A stretch of 64,000 nt of DNA from positions 5,942 through 69,941 of the forward strand of contig JAFVTT010000010.1 of NCBI GenBank assembly GCA_017503065.1, read 5' to 3'. Position 1 is the first letter of the stretch, and every line of letters begins with the position of its first letter. Positions 38,056 through 46,968 of the stretch are shown piece after piece. The position numbers were made by a program, and so were the translations under genes. The notes beneath the pieces were generated by a model. It ran no database searches, was not told the origin of the DNA, and saw nothing but the letters and a program-made list of their open reading frames with translations. This stretch comes from Bacteroidaceae bacterium. GTDB taxonomy: Bacteria > Bacteroidota > Bacteroidia > Bacteroidales > Bacteroidaceae.

Positions 38056-38844
38056 TCAGTAACTTACGCTCGTATCAAATCCTGCCTTGCGTATTTTCTC
38101 TGCTATGCCGTCCATCGTTTCACGGCTTGCCTTTTCCAGGCCTTCGGTTGGCCACTCTCTGTCCAGAGTGTATATCATCACTTGTCGTGGCTTTATCTTT
38201 TTCAGTGCTTCTATGTATGGTTCAATGTATTCGTCCTTGCAGTTGTCCACGGACACCATGTTTCCGTCCTTGCCTTTGATATTTCCTTTCATGAACATGG
38301 TTTGTATTACGGCATGCCCATTCATTTTGGCAAGTCGTTCTATTATGCTTTCAACATCATACTTTCCGGCAGGTTGGTCAACAAGTTCTATGTATTCCGG
38401 AGAAACGGTATCCAGTTTCATCAGTGCATTGTCCACCATCATCAGTGCGCTGAACACTTCCTTGCGATGTATCTGCGTGCTGTTGGACAATACCGTAACC
38501 TTTGCCTTGGGAAAGTATTCATCGCGAAGATTCAGCACTTTGTCCACTATCTTTGGAAAGTTCGGGTGCATGGTAGGTTCGCCATTGCCTGAGAAGGTGA
38601 GAGTGTTCAGTTCCTCACCACTCTCCTTCATTGCCGCCAACCTTTCCCTGAGTTTGTATTCTATCTCCCCAACCGTAGGCAAAGGTTTGTTTGGCTGGTG
38701 GTCTTTGTTCAAACCGCATTCGCAATATACACAATCAAACGAACACCACTTGCCATCATCCGGCATAACGTTTATGCCAAGCGATATGCCGAGCCTTCTG
38801 CTCTTTACAGGTCCGAATATTGGTGATCTGTGCATCAATGTCAT
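38056..38844 (-). CDS. Radical SAM protein with CX3CX2C motif
   Basis: 262 residues. The 4Fe-4S cluster binding motif is C34-S-F-D-C38-V-Y-C41, preceded by SRRLGISLGINVMP, which is typical of the small family annotated as Fe-S oxidoreductases. LTFSGNGEPTMHPNF marks the SAM-binding GGE-like site. ATG at 38835 (MHRSPIFGP) is an equally good start. It lacks an evident SPASM domain. The substrate is unknown. It is 7 bp from the trkH stop, so the two may share a transcript. Confidence 0.88.
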   Translation of the reverse strand: MTLMHRSPIFGPVKSRRLGISLGINVMPDDGKWCSFDCVYCECGLNKDHQPNKPLPTVGEIEYKLRERLAAMKESGEELNTLTFSGNGEPTMHPNFPKIVDKVLNLRDEYFPKAKVTVLSNSTQIHRKEVFSALMMVDNALMKLDTVSPEYIELVDQPAGKYDVESIIERLAKMNGHAVIQTMFMKGNIKGKDGNMVSVDNCKDEYIEPYIEALKKIKPRQVMIYTLDREWPTEGLEKASRETMDGIAEKIRKAGFDTSVSY

Positions 38845-38851
38845 ATATTTT

Positions 38852-40339
38852 TTAGTTTTTATAGAAACTGGGCATAAACAGGAACAATACGGTGTATATC
38901 TCCAGACGTCCCACCAGCATGTAGAAACTCATCAGCCACTTAGCTACAGAGTGTATCTCCGAGAAGTTGTTGGCAGGACCTGTGAGTCCTGCACCAGGTC
39001 CTATATTACTTAATGCTGTTATGCTGCTTCCTAATGCCGTTACTATGTCTATTCCCATATACGACATTATGATAATTCCTGCCATAACCAGTGCCATGTA
39101 AATAATTACGTAGCAAAGTGTACGTCTCATTCTGTCATTGTCCAGTACACGTCCTCCAAGGTTTACGCTAAGAACTGCTCTCGGGTGAAGTTGCTTGATG
39201 AATTCGTTTTGTATGGCTTTCATGGCCACCACGAAGCGTACCACCTTTATACCACCTGCCGTACTGCCGGCACACGAACCTATTATCATAAGTATCAGTG
39301 TTGGCATAAGGTACACGTCTCCCCAGGCAACATAGTCAAACTTAGTGGCGGCATATCCAGTACTGCTTATTGTACTTGTTACATGGAATAAGGCACTACG
39401 GAACTGCTCTTCAAATCCTACGGGCAATGTATGAAGGTTTTCAGATGTATGTGATGCAAAGTTGAAAAGCAGCAAGAACACCACCACCGCCGTCAGTACT
39501 ATCTTCACGAAGGCGTTCAGTTCCTCGTTGCTTCTTATTATGTCCCACCTTCTTATTATTGCATAGTAGAACATACCGAAGTTAAGACTTGAAAGGAACA
39601 TGAACACCGATGCCACATACTCAATGTATGGCGAGTTGTAGTACGCTATGCTTGCTGTTCGTGTGGAGAATCCGCCTGTTGCCGTAGTGGTGAATGAATG
39701 GCAAATGGCATCAAAGGCATTCATGGGACCTGCATAGTAGAATAAGCCGCAAATTATGGTAAGTACCAGGTATATCATCATCAGACGTCTGGCTGTAGTG
39801 GCTATCTTCGGACTCAGTTTGTCCATGCCAATGCCCGACGTCTCGGCAGAGAATATCTTGTTGTTGCGCATTTCTCCTGTAGGTACCAGGGCAAAGGTAA
39901 ATACCACTATACCAAGACCACCCATCCATTGCGTTATGCAACGCCAGAACTTAAGTCCGTGGCTGAGTCCGTCTACATCCGATATAACCGAGGCTCCTGT
40001 GGTGGTGAATCCCGACATGGCTTCGAACATGGCATCATCTATACTCATTCCTGCCAGTAACATGTAGGGTATCATGCCTATCAGTGAGAATAGCACCCAC
40101 GTAAGTGTCACCACCATGAAACTGTCGGCACGGGAGAAGTATTTTCCCTGGTCTTCGCTTGCATGCCTTGCCTTCCACTTGCCTATGCTCAGTGTTATGC
40201 CGCCTATAACGAAACTCAGTGCGGCACACGACATGAACACCCACCAGTCTTCCTCTTTATAGAATAAACTGACGGCGCCCGTTATCAACAGGAATACCGA
40301 TTCCAGTTGGAGCAATGTGCCGAATATGCTTTTCTTCAT
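38852..40339 (-). CDS. trkH: TrkH/KtrB-type potassium uptake channel subunit
   Basis: 495 residues, an inner-membrane K+ channel subunit with four repeated M1-P-M2 units. All four filter loops are visible: AMSGFTTTGASV, TTATGGFSTRTAS, TSTISSTGYAATKF and ALSNIGPGAG, each around the characteristic filter Gly. It normally needs a TrkA-type gating partner, which is not seen nearby. Together with the Kef-like antiporter it suggests K+ handling genes in this region, but the two are 3.5 kb apart. Confidence 0.94.
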   Translation of the reverse strand: MKKSIFGTLLQLESVFLLITGAVSLFYKEEDWWVFMSCAALSFVIGGITLSIGKWKARHASEDQGKYFSRADSFMVVTLTWVLFSLIGMIPYMLLAGMSIDDAMFEAMSGFTTTGASVISDVDGLSHGLKFWRCITQWMGGLGIVVFTFALVPTGEMRNNKIFSAETSGIGMDKLSPKIATTARRLMMIYLVLTIICGLFYYAGPMNAFDAICHSFTTTATGGFSTRTASIAYYNSPYIEYVASVFMFLSSLNFGMFYYAIIRRWDIIRSNEELNAFVKIVLTAVVVFLLLFNFASHTSENLHTLPVGFEEQFRSALFHVTSTISSTGYAATKFDYVAWGDVYLMPTLILMIIGSCAGSTAGGIKVVRFVVAMKAIQNEFIKQLHPRAVLSVNLGGRVLDNDRMRRTLCYVIIYMALVMAGIIIMSYMGIDIVTALGSSITALSNIGPGAGLTGPANNFSEIHSVAKWLMSFYMLVGRLEIYTVLFLFMPSFYKN

Positions 40340-40364
40340 TCAGTGTTTTTTCCGTTTTCCGTTT

Positions 40365-41960
40365 TCACCTTTCCGTTTTATCATAAGCGTGCTTCGGATA
40401 GTCAATGGTGTAGTGCAGTCCTCGGCTTTCCTTCCTTTCCAGTGCGTGGCGTGTTATCAGGTAACCCACGTTTATCATGTTTCTCAGTTCGCAGATGTCC
40501 TTGGTGGGCTTTACTCTCTTGAAAAGATGTTCCGTTTCCTCGAACAGAAGGTCAAGACGTTCCCATGCACGGTGAAGTCTCAGGTCGCTTCTCACTATAC
40601 CCACGTATGTGGACATAATCTGGTTCACTTCCTTCATGTCCTGTGCTATAAGCACCTTTTCCTCGTTGGTCAGCGTGCCCTCGTCGTCCCATTCCGCAAC
40701 TTTCTCATTGAAGGTGTAGTTGTCCACCACCTCTAAGGAATGGCGTGCGGCAGCATCGGCATACACCACGGCTTCTATCAGGGAGTTGCTTGCCAGACGG
40801 TTGCCGCCATGCAACCCTGTGCAAGAACATTCTCCCAGGGCATAGAGTCGCCTGATACTGCTTTGTCCGTCAAGATCCACCTTTATACCTCCGCACATAT
40901 AGTGTGCACAGGGTGAAACAGGTATATAGTCCTTTGTTATGTCTATGCCTATGGACAGGCACTTTGCATATATGTTAGGGAAGTGCTTCTTTGTTTCCTC
41001 AGGATCCTTGTGCGTTACATCCAGGCATACGTGGTCAAGACCGTGAATCTTCATCTCGTTGTCTATGGCACGTGCCACTATGTCGCGTGGTGCCAGGCTC
41101 AGTCGCTCGTCATACTTTTGCATGAACTCCTTGCCGTTGGGAAGGCGCAATATGCCGCCATATCCTCGCATGGCTTCGGTAATGAGGTATGCCGGATGCT
41201 TTTCCTTTGGATTGTATAGTGCAGTGGGGTGGAACTGTACGAACTCCATGTCCTGCACCTTGCCCTTGGCACGGTACACCATGGCTATGCCGTCTCCAGT
41301 GGCAATGTCTGGATTGGTGGTGGAAGAATAGACGGCACCCGTGCCTCCCGTTGCCACAACTGTAATCTTTGACAGATAGGTATCCACCTTGCCAGTTTCC
41401 GGGTTCAGGACATATGCACCGAAGCACTCTATGTCCGGAGTACGTCTTGTAACACGGATACCCATGTGGTGCTGGGTGATTATTTCCACGGCAAAATGGT
41501 TTTCCAGTACCGTTATGTTGGGGCTGCTCTTTACGGCCTCCATAAGACCGCGCTGTATTTCAAAGCCAGTGTCATCGGCATGGTGCAGGATGCGGAACTC
41601 GGAGTGTCCGCCCTCTCTGTGCAGGTCAAACTCTCCATCCTCCTTCTTGTCGAAGTTTACTCCCCACTTCACCAGGTCGGCTATTCCTGCAGGTCCGCCC
41701 TTCACCACTTGTTCCACGGCGGCAGGATCTGATATGTAGTCGCCGGCAATCATGGTATCCTGGATATGCTTTTCAAAGTTGTCCAGTTCCAGGTTTGTCA
41801 CCGAGGCTATTCCACCCTGTGCCTTGGAGGTGTTAGACTCTCCCAATGATGTCTTACACACAAGGGCCACTTTGCCCTTACCGCTCTGGCTCACCTTCAG
41901 TGCGTAGCTCATGCCTGCCACACCGCCTCCGATAACGAGAAAATCAAATTTTCTGATCAT
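40365..41960 (-). CDS. nadB: L-aspartate oxidase
   Basis: An FAD enzyme that oxidises L-aspartate to iminoaspartate, the first step of de novo NAD synthesis. 531 residues. The N-terminal FAD motif is FLVIGGGVAGMSYALKVS, followed by SNTSKAQGGIASV and the active-site segments HREGGHSEFRILHHADDTG and EFVQFHPTALY. PCAHYMCGGIKVDLDGQSSIRRLYALGECSCTGLHGGNRLASNSLIEAVVYA is distinctive. The C-terminus has the RDLR-type HALERKESRGLHYTIDYP. Divergent from the 42201 gene; its partner nadA is at 35496. Confidence 0.96.
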   Translation of the reverse strand: MIRKFDFLVIGGGVAGMSYALKVSQSGKGKVALVCKTSLGESNTSKAQGGIASVTNLELDNFEKHIQDTMIAGDYISDPAAVEQVVKGGPAGIADLVKWGVNFDKKEDGEFDLHREGGHSEFRILHHADDTGFEIQRGLMEAVKSSPNITVLENHFAVEIITQHHMGIRVTRRTPDIECFGAYVLNPETGKVDTYLSKITVVATGGTGAVYSSTTNPDIATGDGIAMVYRAKGKVQDMEFVQFHPTALYNPKEKHPAYLITEAMRGYGGILRLPNGKEFMQKYDERLSLAPRDIVARAIDNEMKIHGLDHVCLDVTHKDPEETKKHFPNIYAKCLSIGIDITKDYIPVSPCAHYMCGGIKVDLDGQSSIRRLYALGECSCTGLHGGNRLASNSLIEAVVYADAAARHSLEVVDNYTFNEKVAEWDDEGTLTNEEKVLIAQDMKEVNQIMSTYVGIVRSDLRLHRAWERLDLLFEETEHLFKRVKPTKDICELRNMINVGYLITRHALERKESRGLHYTIDYPKHAYDKTER

Positions 41961-42048
41961 TTCCTTTCTTCTTTATTTGGTCGTGAATCCAGTGTCCGCC
42001 TTCATTTTATGTTTGGTGTGCGCGGAATTCAGTATCCGTTAATCTGCA

Positions 42049-42056
42049 CAAAGATA
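42049..42056 (-). promoter_or_regulatory. Candidate -7 box of nadB
   Basis: On the minus strand TATCTTTG fits TAnnTTTG, 88 bp before the nadB ATG. The -33 position (GCTTGC) keeps only the TTG core. Confidence 0.45.
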
Positions 42057-42138
42057 TGAAAATAACCTTATACACGCAAGCACGCGCCCGCGAATTCGGT
42101 TTTATTAACGTTCTTTTGACTCATTATCATGCCCTGTG

Positions 42139-42170
42139 TTTATGTGTTTTGATAAAATTGTGTATTTTTG
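42139..42170 (+). promoter_or_regulatory. Promoter of the PBP4-like gene run
   Basis: TATTTTTG (42163-42170) matches TAnnTTTG; 20 bp upstream the -33 box reads TTTA, one base from TTTG. It is 30 bp before the ATG at 42201 and divergent from nadB. Confidence 0.55.
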
Positions 42171-42200
42171 TCGTTGTATAGTGCATTTCGATATAATCCC

Positions 42201-43223
42201 ATGAAAAGAACCATATTTTGCCTTCTCTCCGTTTTCCTGCTCTTGTCCTGTAAGACCAAGCGTGAGATAGTGCAGTTGGAACCGGAGATAAGGACCGTTT
42301 ATGTTGAGCGTAACAAGGTTTCAGACGAAGACCTCATGCTTCTTGGCATGCTGAAGCAGGGTTTCCGTAATTTCAGCACCTCGCCGATATATTCCACCGA
42401 TACATGGGAGGGACGGTTGCAATCCCGTTTGCTTGAACTCTGCAATTCGCCCATGTTCCAAAGCAGCCAGTTGGGATTGGTGGTTTACGACATTACGGAT
42501 GGTAAATATATATTTACAATAAACGGTGACCACCGCATGCGTCCGGCATCATGCCAGAAACTCGTTACGGCCATATCTGCCCTTGACCTTCTCGGAGGCG
42601 AGTACAACTATGTACCCCGCATTGATGAGGCTGGAGAAGGCTGGTGCTGGGATGATGACATCACGTCGCAGATGCCGTATCGTGAGCGCAAGAAATGGCA
42701 CATGAACGAGGTTTTGCACATCATGATGAAGGACAGCGACAACCGTCTGGCCGAAAGTCTTTTCTGGCAACTGTCCACGTTTGGAGGAGGTCAGTTCGGT
42801 GATATAAAGTCAGTGGTGTCAAATATAGAATCGGTATTGCAACGTGCTGGTATTCCAAAGGATAGCGGATACAGGATAGCCGATGGCAGCGGGCTTTCGC
42901 TCTATAACTATATCACCCCTCAGATGCTCAATGCACTGCTTGTATATGCCTGGTGGCAACAGGACATACGTGCCCACCTTGTGCCATCCCTGCCCATAGG
43001 AGGTGTGGACGGTACCTTGAAGAAGCGCTTCCACGGCACATCTGCCTACAACAATATCTTTGCCAAGACAGGTACGGTGAGCGGTATATCATCGCTCAGT
43101 GGATATGCCAATGGCGGTAACGGACACGTAATCTCTTTCTGTATAATAAACCAGGGTGTGCAAAGGGGAAGCATTGGCCGCAACTTCCAGGATCAGGTTT
43201 GCATAGCCATTACCGAGAAGTAG
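42201..43223 (+). CDS. Short S13-family D-Ala-D-Ala carboxypeptidase/endopeptidase lipoprotein
   Basis: 340 residues from ATG 42201; the frame also opens from a TTG at 42168. Lipobox LLLSC (C17) marks a lipoprotein. Penicillin-binding motifs are complete: SxxK at S117-K120 (RPASCQK), SxN at S179-N181 (KDSDNR), and KTG at 289-291. Only about 60 residues separate SxxK from SxN, so the large insertion domains of classical PBP4/DacB are missing. It should trim peptide cross-links or stem peptides in peptidoglycan. It starts a probable run with the hydrolase at 43267 and the GH20 gene at 44675. Confidence 0.9.
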   Translation: MKRTIFCLLSVFLLLSCKTKREIVQLEPEIRTVYVERNKVSDEDLMLLGMLKQGFRNFSTSPIYSTDTWEGRLQSRLLELCNSPMFQSSQLGLVVYDITDGKYIFTINGDHRMRPASCQKLVTAISALDLLGGEYNYVPRIDEAGEGWCWDDDITSQMPYRERKKWHMNEVLHIMMKDSDNRLAESLFWQLSTFGGGQFGDIKSVVSNIESVLQRAGIPKDSGYRIADGSGLSLYNYITPQMLNALLVYAWWQQDIRAHLVPSLPIGGVDGTLKKRFHGTSAYNNIFAKTGTVSGISSLSGYANGGNGHVISFCIINQGVQRGSIGRNFQDQVCIAITEK

Positions 43224-43266
43224 TAAAATATATTTACTTGCATTATTGACTTATACAACGAAGGAT

Positions 43267-44649
43267 ATGTTTAGGATACTGATACCTTATATTATAGTTG
43301 TGCTTTTTTCTTCACTTTGTTCCCATGCGCAGAAATTGGAACCATCTGCCAGTTGGACGGGCGAGTTATCCATAGGTACCAATAAACTTCATATAGGCTT
43401 TAACATAGAGACACTGTCCGATGGCACATTTACTGCTACAATGGACGTACCTGAACAGGGCGCCAAGAACATTCCCATAAGTGTATTGAAGAACGACTCC
43501 GATAGTCTCAACATATCCATTCCGGCTTTAAGGGCCGTTTATAGAGGTCGCAAGTTGTCAGCCGAAAGCATCGAAGGCAAATTTTCCCAAAACGGTGCTG
43601 TCCTTGATTTGAATCTTAAACAAGGCAAATCCCTTTTGAAAAGGCCTCAGACTCCCAATGCACCTTATGCCTATAAGACAGAGGAAGTATCGTTCAGGAA
43701 TGATGCAGAAGGTGCGGTACTATCAGGAACATTGACATATCCTATAAATTATAGTGCCTCAGCAAAGAAGCAGACGCCTGTTGTCCTTATGGTTACAGGA
43801 AGTGGAGGTCAGGACAGAAACGAGGAAATTTTCGGTCACAAGCCTTTCCTTGTTATAGCGGATTACCTTGCACGTCATGGCATTGCTTCCTTAAGGTACG
43901 ATGATAGGGGAATGGGAAAATCCACAGGTCCCACTCGGGGTACGACAACGCAGAATAACCTTGCAGATGCAAAGGCCGGTATATCCTATCTTAGCAAACT
44001 GAACAAGTTCGGTAAGGTTGGTGTAATAGGACATAGCGAGGGAGGTACCATAGCCTTCATGCTGGGAGCGGAAAAGAGTGTTGACTTCCTTGTTTCACTT
44101 GCCGGTAGTGCCGCTAACGGCATTGATGTCATAGTGGGTCAGAACGAGGCTATGATGCGACAACAGGGTGTACCACAGGAGATTATCGGTAACTATGCCA
44201 AGGCATTGCGCATATTGTATAAGGACCGTGTAGAGGGTAAGGAGATTAACGACCCTGTCAGGTACACAGAGGACTTGTGTAATGCTGAGAACCTCACTTT
44301 GCCAGGCGCTCTAAAGACAAACCTTTCCAAGTGCCTTTCAGCCGGTGGTGAGTGGTTTACATGGTTCTTGGGTTATAGTCCTGCAGAGACAATAAGAAAG
44401 GTTGCATGTCCCGTAATGGCTCTGAACGGAACCCTCGACCTTCAGGTACTGAGCAAGGACAACATACCCATAATCAGGGACAATCTGCCTGTAAACTCCA
44501 AGAACATCATCAGGGAATACGAATCTCTCAACCACCTTTTCCAGCACTGCACCCCTGCCACGGCCTTGAATTACGGGGCAATAGAAGAAACCATATCCGA
44601 GGAGGTGCTCAGTGATATGGTCGGATGGATAAATGAATTGAACGACTGA
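43267..44649 (+). CDS. Secreted alpha/beta hydrolase with N-terminal beta domain
   Basis: 460 residues from ATG 43267; the frame also opens at a TTG at 43246, but MFRILIPYIIVVLFSSLCSHAQ is a proper signal peptide. An N-terminal beta-rich domain (about 25-125) precedes the hydrolase core: oxyanion region MVTGSGGQDRNEE, nucleophile S257 in GVIGHSEGG, a probable acid D in ALNGTLDLQV, and a base H in YESLNHLFQH. This architecture is common in Bacteroidetes secreted esterases and peptidases; the substrate is unknown. It begins 43 bp after the PBP4-like gene and ends 25 bp before the GH20 gene. Confidence 0.88.
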   Translation: MFRILIPYIIVVLFSSLCSHAQKLEPSASWTGELSIGTNKLHIGFNIETLSDGTFTATMDVPEQGAKNIPISVLKNDSDSLNISIPALRAVYRGRKLSAESIEGKFSQNGAVLDLNLKQGKSLLKRPQTPNAPYAYKTEEVSFRNDAEGAVLSGTLTYPINYSASAKKQTPVVLMVTGSGGQDRNEEIFGHKPFLVIADYLARHGIASLRYDDRGMGKSTGPTRGTTTQNNLADAKAGISYLSKLNKFGKVGVIGHSEGGTIAFMLGAEKSVDFLVSLAGSAANGIDVIVGQNEAMMRQQGVPQEIIGNYAKALRILYKDRVEGKEINDPVRYTEDLCNAENLTLPGALKTNLSKCLSAGGEWFTWFLGYSPAETIRKVACPVMALNGTLDLQVLSKDNIPIIRDNLPVNSKNIIREYESLNHLFQHCTPATALNYGAIEETISEEVLSDMVGWINELND

Positions 44650-44674
44650 AATCTATACATTATATAATAATACT

Positions 44675-46336
44675 ATGAGAAAACTCTCTTTCTTTCTTTT
44701 TATCGCCTTGGTCATTGCAGGTACTCTTTCTGCCAATGCCCAGCGTGCTGAGTATGATGTCATCCCCTTGCCCAAGGAAGTGAAGGTTGACTCTGCCAAT
44801 GTGTTTGTACTGAAAAACGGTATGGGGGTGTCGTTTGATGCTTCCAATGAGGAAGTTTACAGGAATGTGTTGTTTTTCCGTCAGTGGATAGAGGAAACGA
44901 CAGGCATAACACTGAAACTCGCACCTGGCGACAAGAAGGCTGCCATACGTATGAGCCTTGACTATCTTAAGGCCAAGGGTGAGGTGGAATCAGACCTTAC
45001 AGAACAGCAAAAGGAGGCATATATGATAAAGGTGGACAAGAAGGGCATTGCCATCATTGCCCGTCAGCCTATAGGCCTGTTCCGTGCTGCCCAGACTTTG
45101 CGCAAATCGCTTCCCATTGTCAAGAAGGCCGACAAGGTGGAACTTCCCTATGCCGAGATATTCGACGAACCACGTTTCGAGTATCGTGGCGTACTTCTTG
45201 ATTGCGGAAGACACTATTTTACCGTGGAGTTCATAAAGAAGTTCCTTGACGTTATGGCCCTGCATGGCAGCAACCAGTTCCACTGGCATCTTACCGAAGA
45301 TCAGGGATGGCGTTTCGAGGTGAAGGCATATCCAAGCCTTGCCCAAAAGGGCAGTGTACGTGCCGAAACGGTTATAGGTCCTGGAAATTCAGGTATATAT
45401 AATGGTACTCCCTATGGTGGATACTACACTCAGGAGGAGTGCCGCGAGGTGGTGCGCTATGCTGCCGAGCGCTATATCAACGTAGTTCCGGAGATAGACC
45501 TTCCCGGCCACATGCAGAGTGCCCTGCATGTATTCCCTCATCTCGGATGTACCGGAGGCCCTTATCCCGTGCGCACCTATTGGGGTGTAAGCCGTGAGGT
45601 TCTCTGTGGCGGTAATCCCGAGACGCTGACATTCCTGAAGACAGTACTTGGCGAACTCTGCGATGTCTTCCCCTCCAAATACATACATATCGGCGGTGAC
45701 GAATGTCCCAAGCACCGTTGGCAGAAGTGTCCCACATGTCAGGCAAAGATAAAGGAACTGGGCCTGAAGAACGATGGCAAGCACACTCCCGAGAACCAGT
45801 TGCAGAGTTACATTAACCGCGAGGTGGAATCCTTCATGAAGGAACGCGGCCGTGCCATTATCGGTTGGGACGAGATTCTGGAAGGCGGCCTTTCCGGCGA
45901 ATCCATCATCATGTCATGGCGTGGAACAAAGGGCGGAATAGCAGCAGCCCGTCAGGGACACAGAGTAATCATGAGCCCCAATGTATTCTCATACATCGAC
46001 CATCCCCAGTTGAAGGACCTTGGCAAGCAACCCCGTACTACGGACAGTTATATAGTTTCCGCCAGCAAGGTATATTCCTTCGAGCCCCTTATCCCCGACA
46101 GCCTCACCAAGGAGCAGCAAAGGCTTATCCTTGGTCCCCAGGTAAATCTTTGGACAGAGCACGTGGCATATCCTCAGCATGCCTTCTACCAACTCTTGCC
46201 AAGACTGGGTGCATCCAGCGAGGTCCAGTGGTGCAATCCCGACCAGAAGAACTTCGACTACTTCAAGAAGCGTCTGCCACGCCTGAAGAAGTTGTACGAC
46301 CTGCTTGGTGTCAACTACTGCAAGCAGTTGGAATAA
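44675..46336 (+). CDS. GH20 beta-N-acetylhexosaminidase
   Basis: 553 residues with a signal peptide (MRKLSFFLFIALVIAGTLSANA). A GH20b domain (about 28-165) leads into the barrel: RGVLLDCGRHYF, HWHLTEDQGWR, PEIDLPGHMQSAL, and the catalytic pair D342-E343 in HIGGDECPKHRW. Retaining hydrolysis through the substrate acetamido group is expected, releasing terminal GlcNAc or GalNAc. It is periplasmic by signal type (no Por tail). It is the last gene of the run and is followed by a strong terminator. The GH84 and GH2 genes at 22-31 kb would act on the same kinds of glycan. Confidence 0.94.
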   Translation: MRKLSFFLFIALVIAGTLSANAQRAEYDVIPLPKEVKVDSANVFVLKNGMGVSFDASNEEVYRNVLFFRQWIEETTGITLKLAPGDKKAAIRMSLDYLKAKGEVESDLTEQQKEAYMIKVDKKGIAIIARQPIGLFRAAQTLRKSLPIVKKADKVELPYAEIFDEPRFEYRGVLLDCGRHYFTVEFIKKFLDVMALHGSNQFHWHLTEDQGWRFEVKAYPSLAQKGSVRAETVIGPGNSGIYNGTPYGGYYTQEECREVVRYAAERYINVVPEIDLPGHMQSALHVFPHLGCTGGPYPVRTYWGVSREVLCGGNPETLTFLKTVLGELCDVFPSKYIHIGGDECPKHRWQKCPTCQAKIKELGLKNDGKHTPENQLQSYINREVESFMKERGRAIIGWDEILEGGLSGESIIMSWRGTKGGIAAARQGHRVIMSPNVFSYIDHPQLKDLGKQPRTTDSYIVSASKVYSFEPLIPDSLTKEQQRLILGPQVNLWTEHVAYPQHAFYQLLPRLGASSEVQWCNPDQKNFDYFKKRLPRLKKLYDLLGVNYCKQLE

Positions 46337-46395
46337 CAGCCAGAGCACAGGTCTCTATCCAACAAGCGGTATAACTAATTTTTAGAACACGATAC

Positions 46396-46430
46396 AAGGG
46401 CGGAATGAGAATGCAATCCATTCCGCCCTT
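46396..46430 (+). terminator. Intrinsic terminator of the 42201-46336 run
   Basis: A perfect 12-bp stem (AAGGGCGGAATG, 46396-46407, with 46419-46430) around an 11-nt loop, 60 bp after the GH20 stop. Confidence 0.8.
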
Positions 46431-46681
46431 ATATTATCCATACTCGCTCATTAATGACTACTCGCTAATGATGCCACCGTAACACCTTTTTTGTTCTCCC
46501 GGACAACAAGGGTGAGTCATCATTGGTGACAAGGACGTGTCGTCCGGACAACAAGGGCGCGTCGTCGGGGAGGACAATTTTCATGCACACTATGGACATA
46601 TTTTTGTTATCGGCAAATCATGCATCAACACCTTATATAATATACCCGAAAAAACTCAGTAGTACTTACTTGAGCAAGTAA
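46431..46681. other. Intergenic stretch without a gene
   Basis: No coding frame. It carries two copies of a CCGGACAACAAGGG-type segment (46499 and 46546 region), a GGTGACAAGGACGTGTCGTC block related to one near 6950, and a degenerate CATTAATGA/CTAATGATG inverted pair. Confidence 0.45.
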
Positions 46682-46747
46682 AGGCCTTTACTTTGATGAG
46701 TTGAGGCCTTTACTTTGATGAGTTGAGGCCTTTACTTTGATGAGTTG
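46682..46747. repeat. 22-bp tandem repeat, three perfect units
   Basis: Three identical 22-bp units start at 46682, 46704 and 46726, each opening AGGCCTTTACTTTGATGA. A fourth begins with the same AGGCCTTT and then changes into the duplicated leader. Confidence 0.8.
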
Positions 46748-46749
46748 AG

Positions 46750-46890
46750 GCCTTTGCCTGAAACATGGAGTCTTTTGGCTGAAAATGGCAGATTTGCGTT
46801 AAAAGATGTGAATATGCGGAAAAAAGTCGTACCTTAGGTTAGCATTTCGGGTTTCTGAAGGGTATTACAATAAAAACACGAAGGAAAGAA
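46750..46890 (+). promoter_or_regulatory. Duplicated leader/promoter block, copy A
   Basis: 141 bp aligns without gaps to 55446-55586, with only four differences (about 97 percent identity). The conserved TACCTTAG (46830-46837) resembles a -7 box. Conservation of the whole block suggests both copies are read by the same factor, possibly the ECF sigma encoded at 55587. Confidence 0.65.
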
Positions 46891-46968
46891 ATGGAAATCC
46901 AAACAACATTATGCCAAGATGTACAGAGCGGCACGCAGTTTGCTGTACGGTGTGGAGGAGTAGCAGGA
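46891..46968 (+). pseudogene. Fused remnant of an ECF sigma gene start and an anti-sigma gene end
   Basis: The first 60 bp align to the start of the sigma gene at 55587 with an 11-bp deletion that shifts the frame. The rest (from about 46949) ends in TGTGGAGGAGTAGCAGGAAT, the same bases as the last codons and stop region of the anti-sigma gene at 56588. About 940 bp between them has been lost. The remnant runs straight into the receptor start at 46969. Confidence 0.75.
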
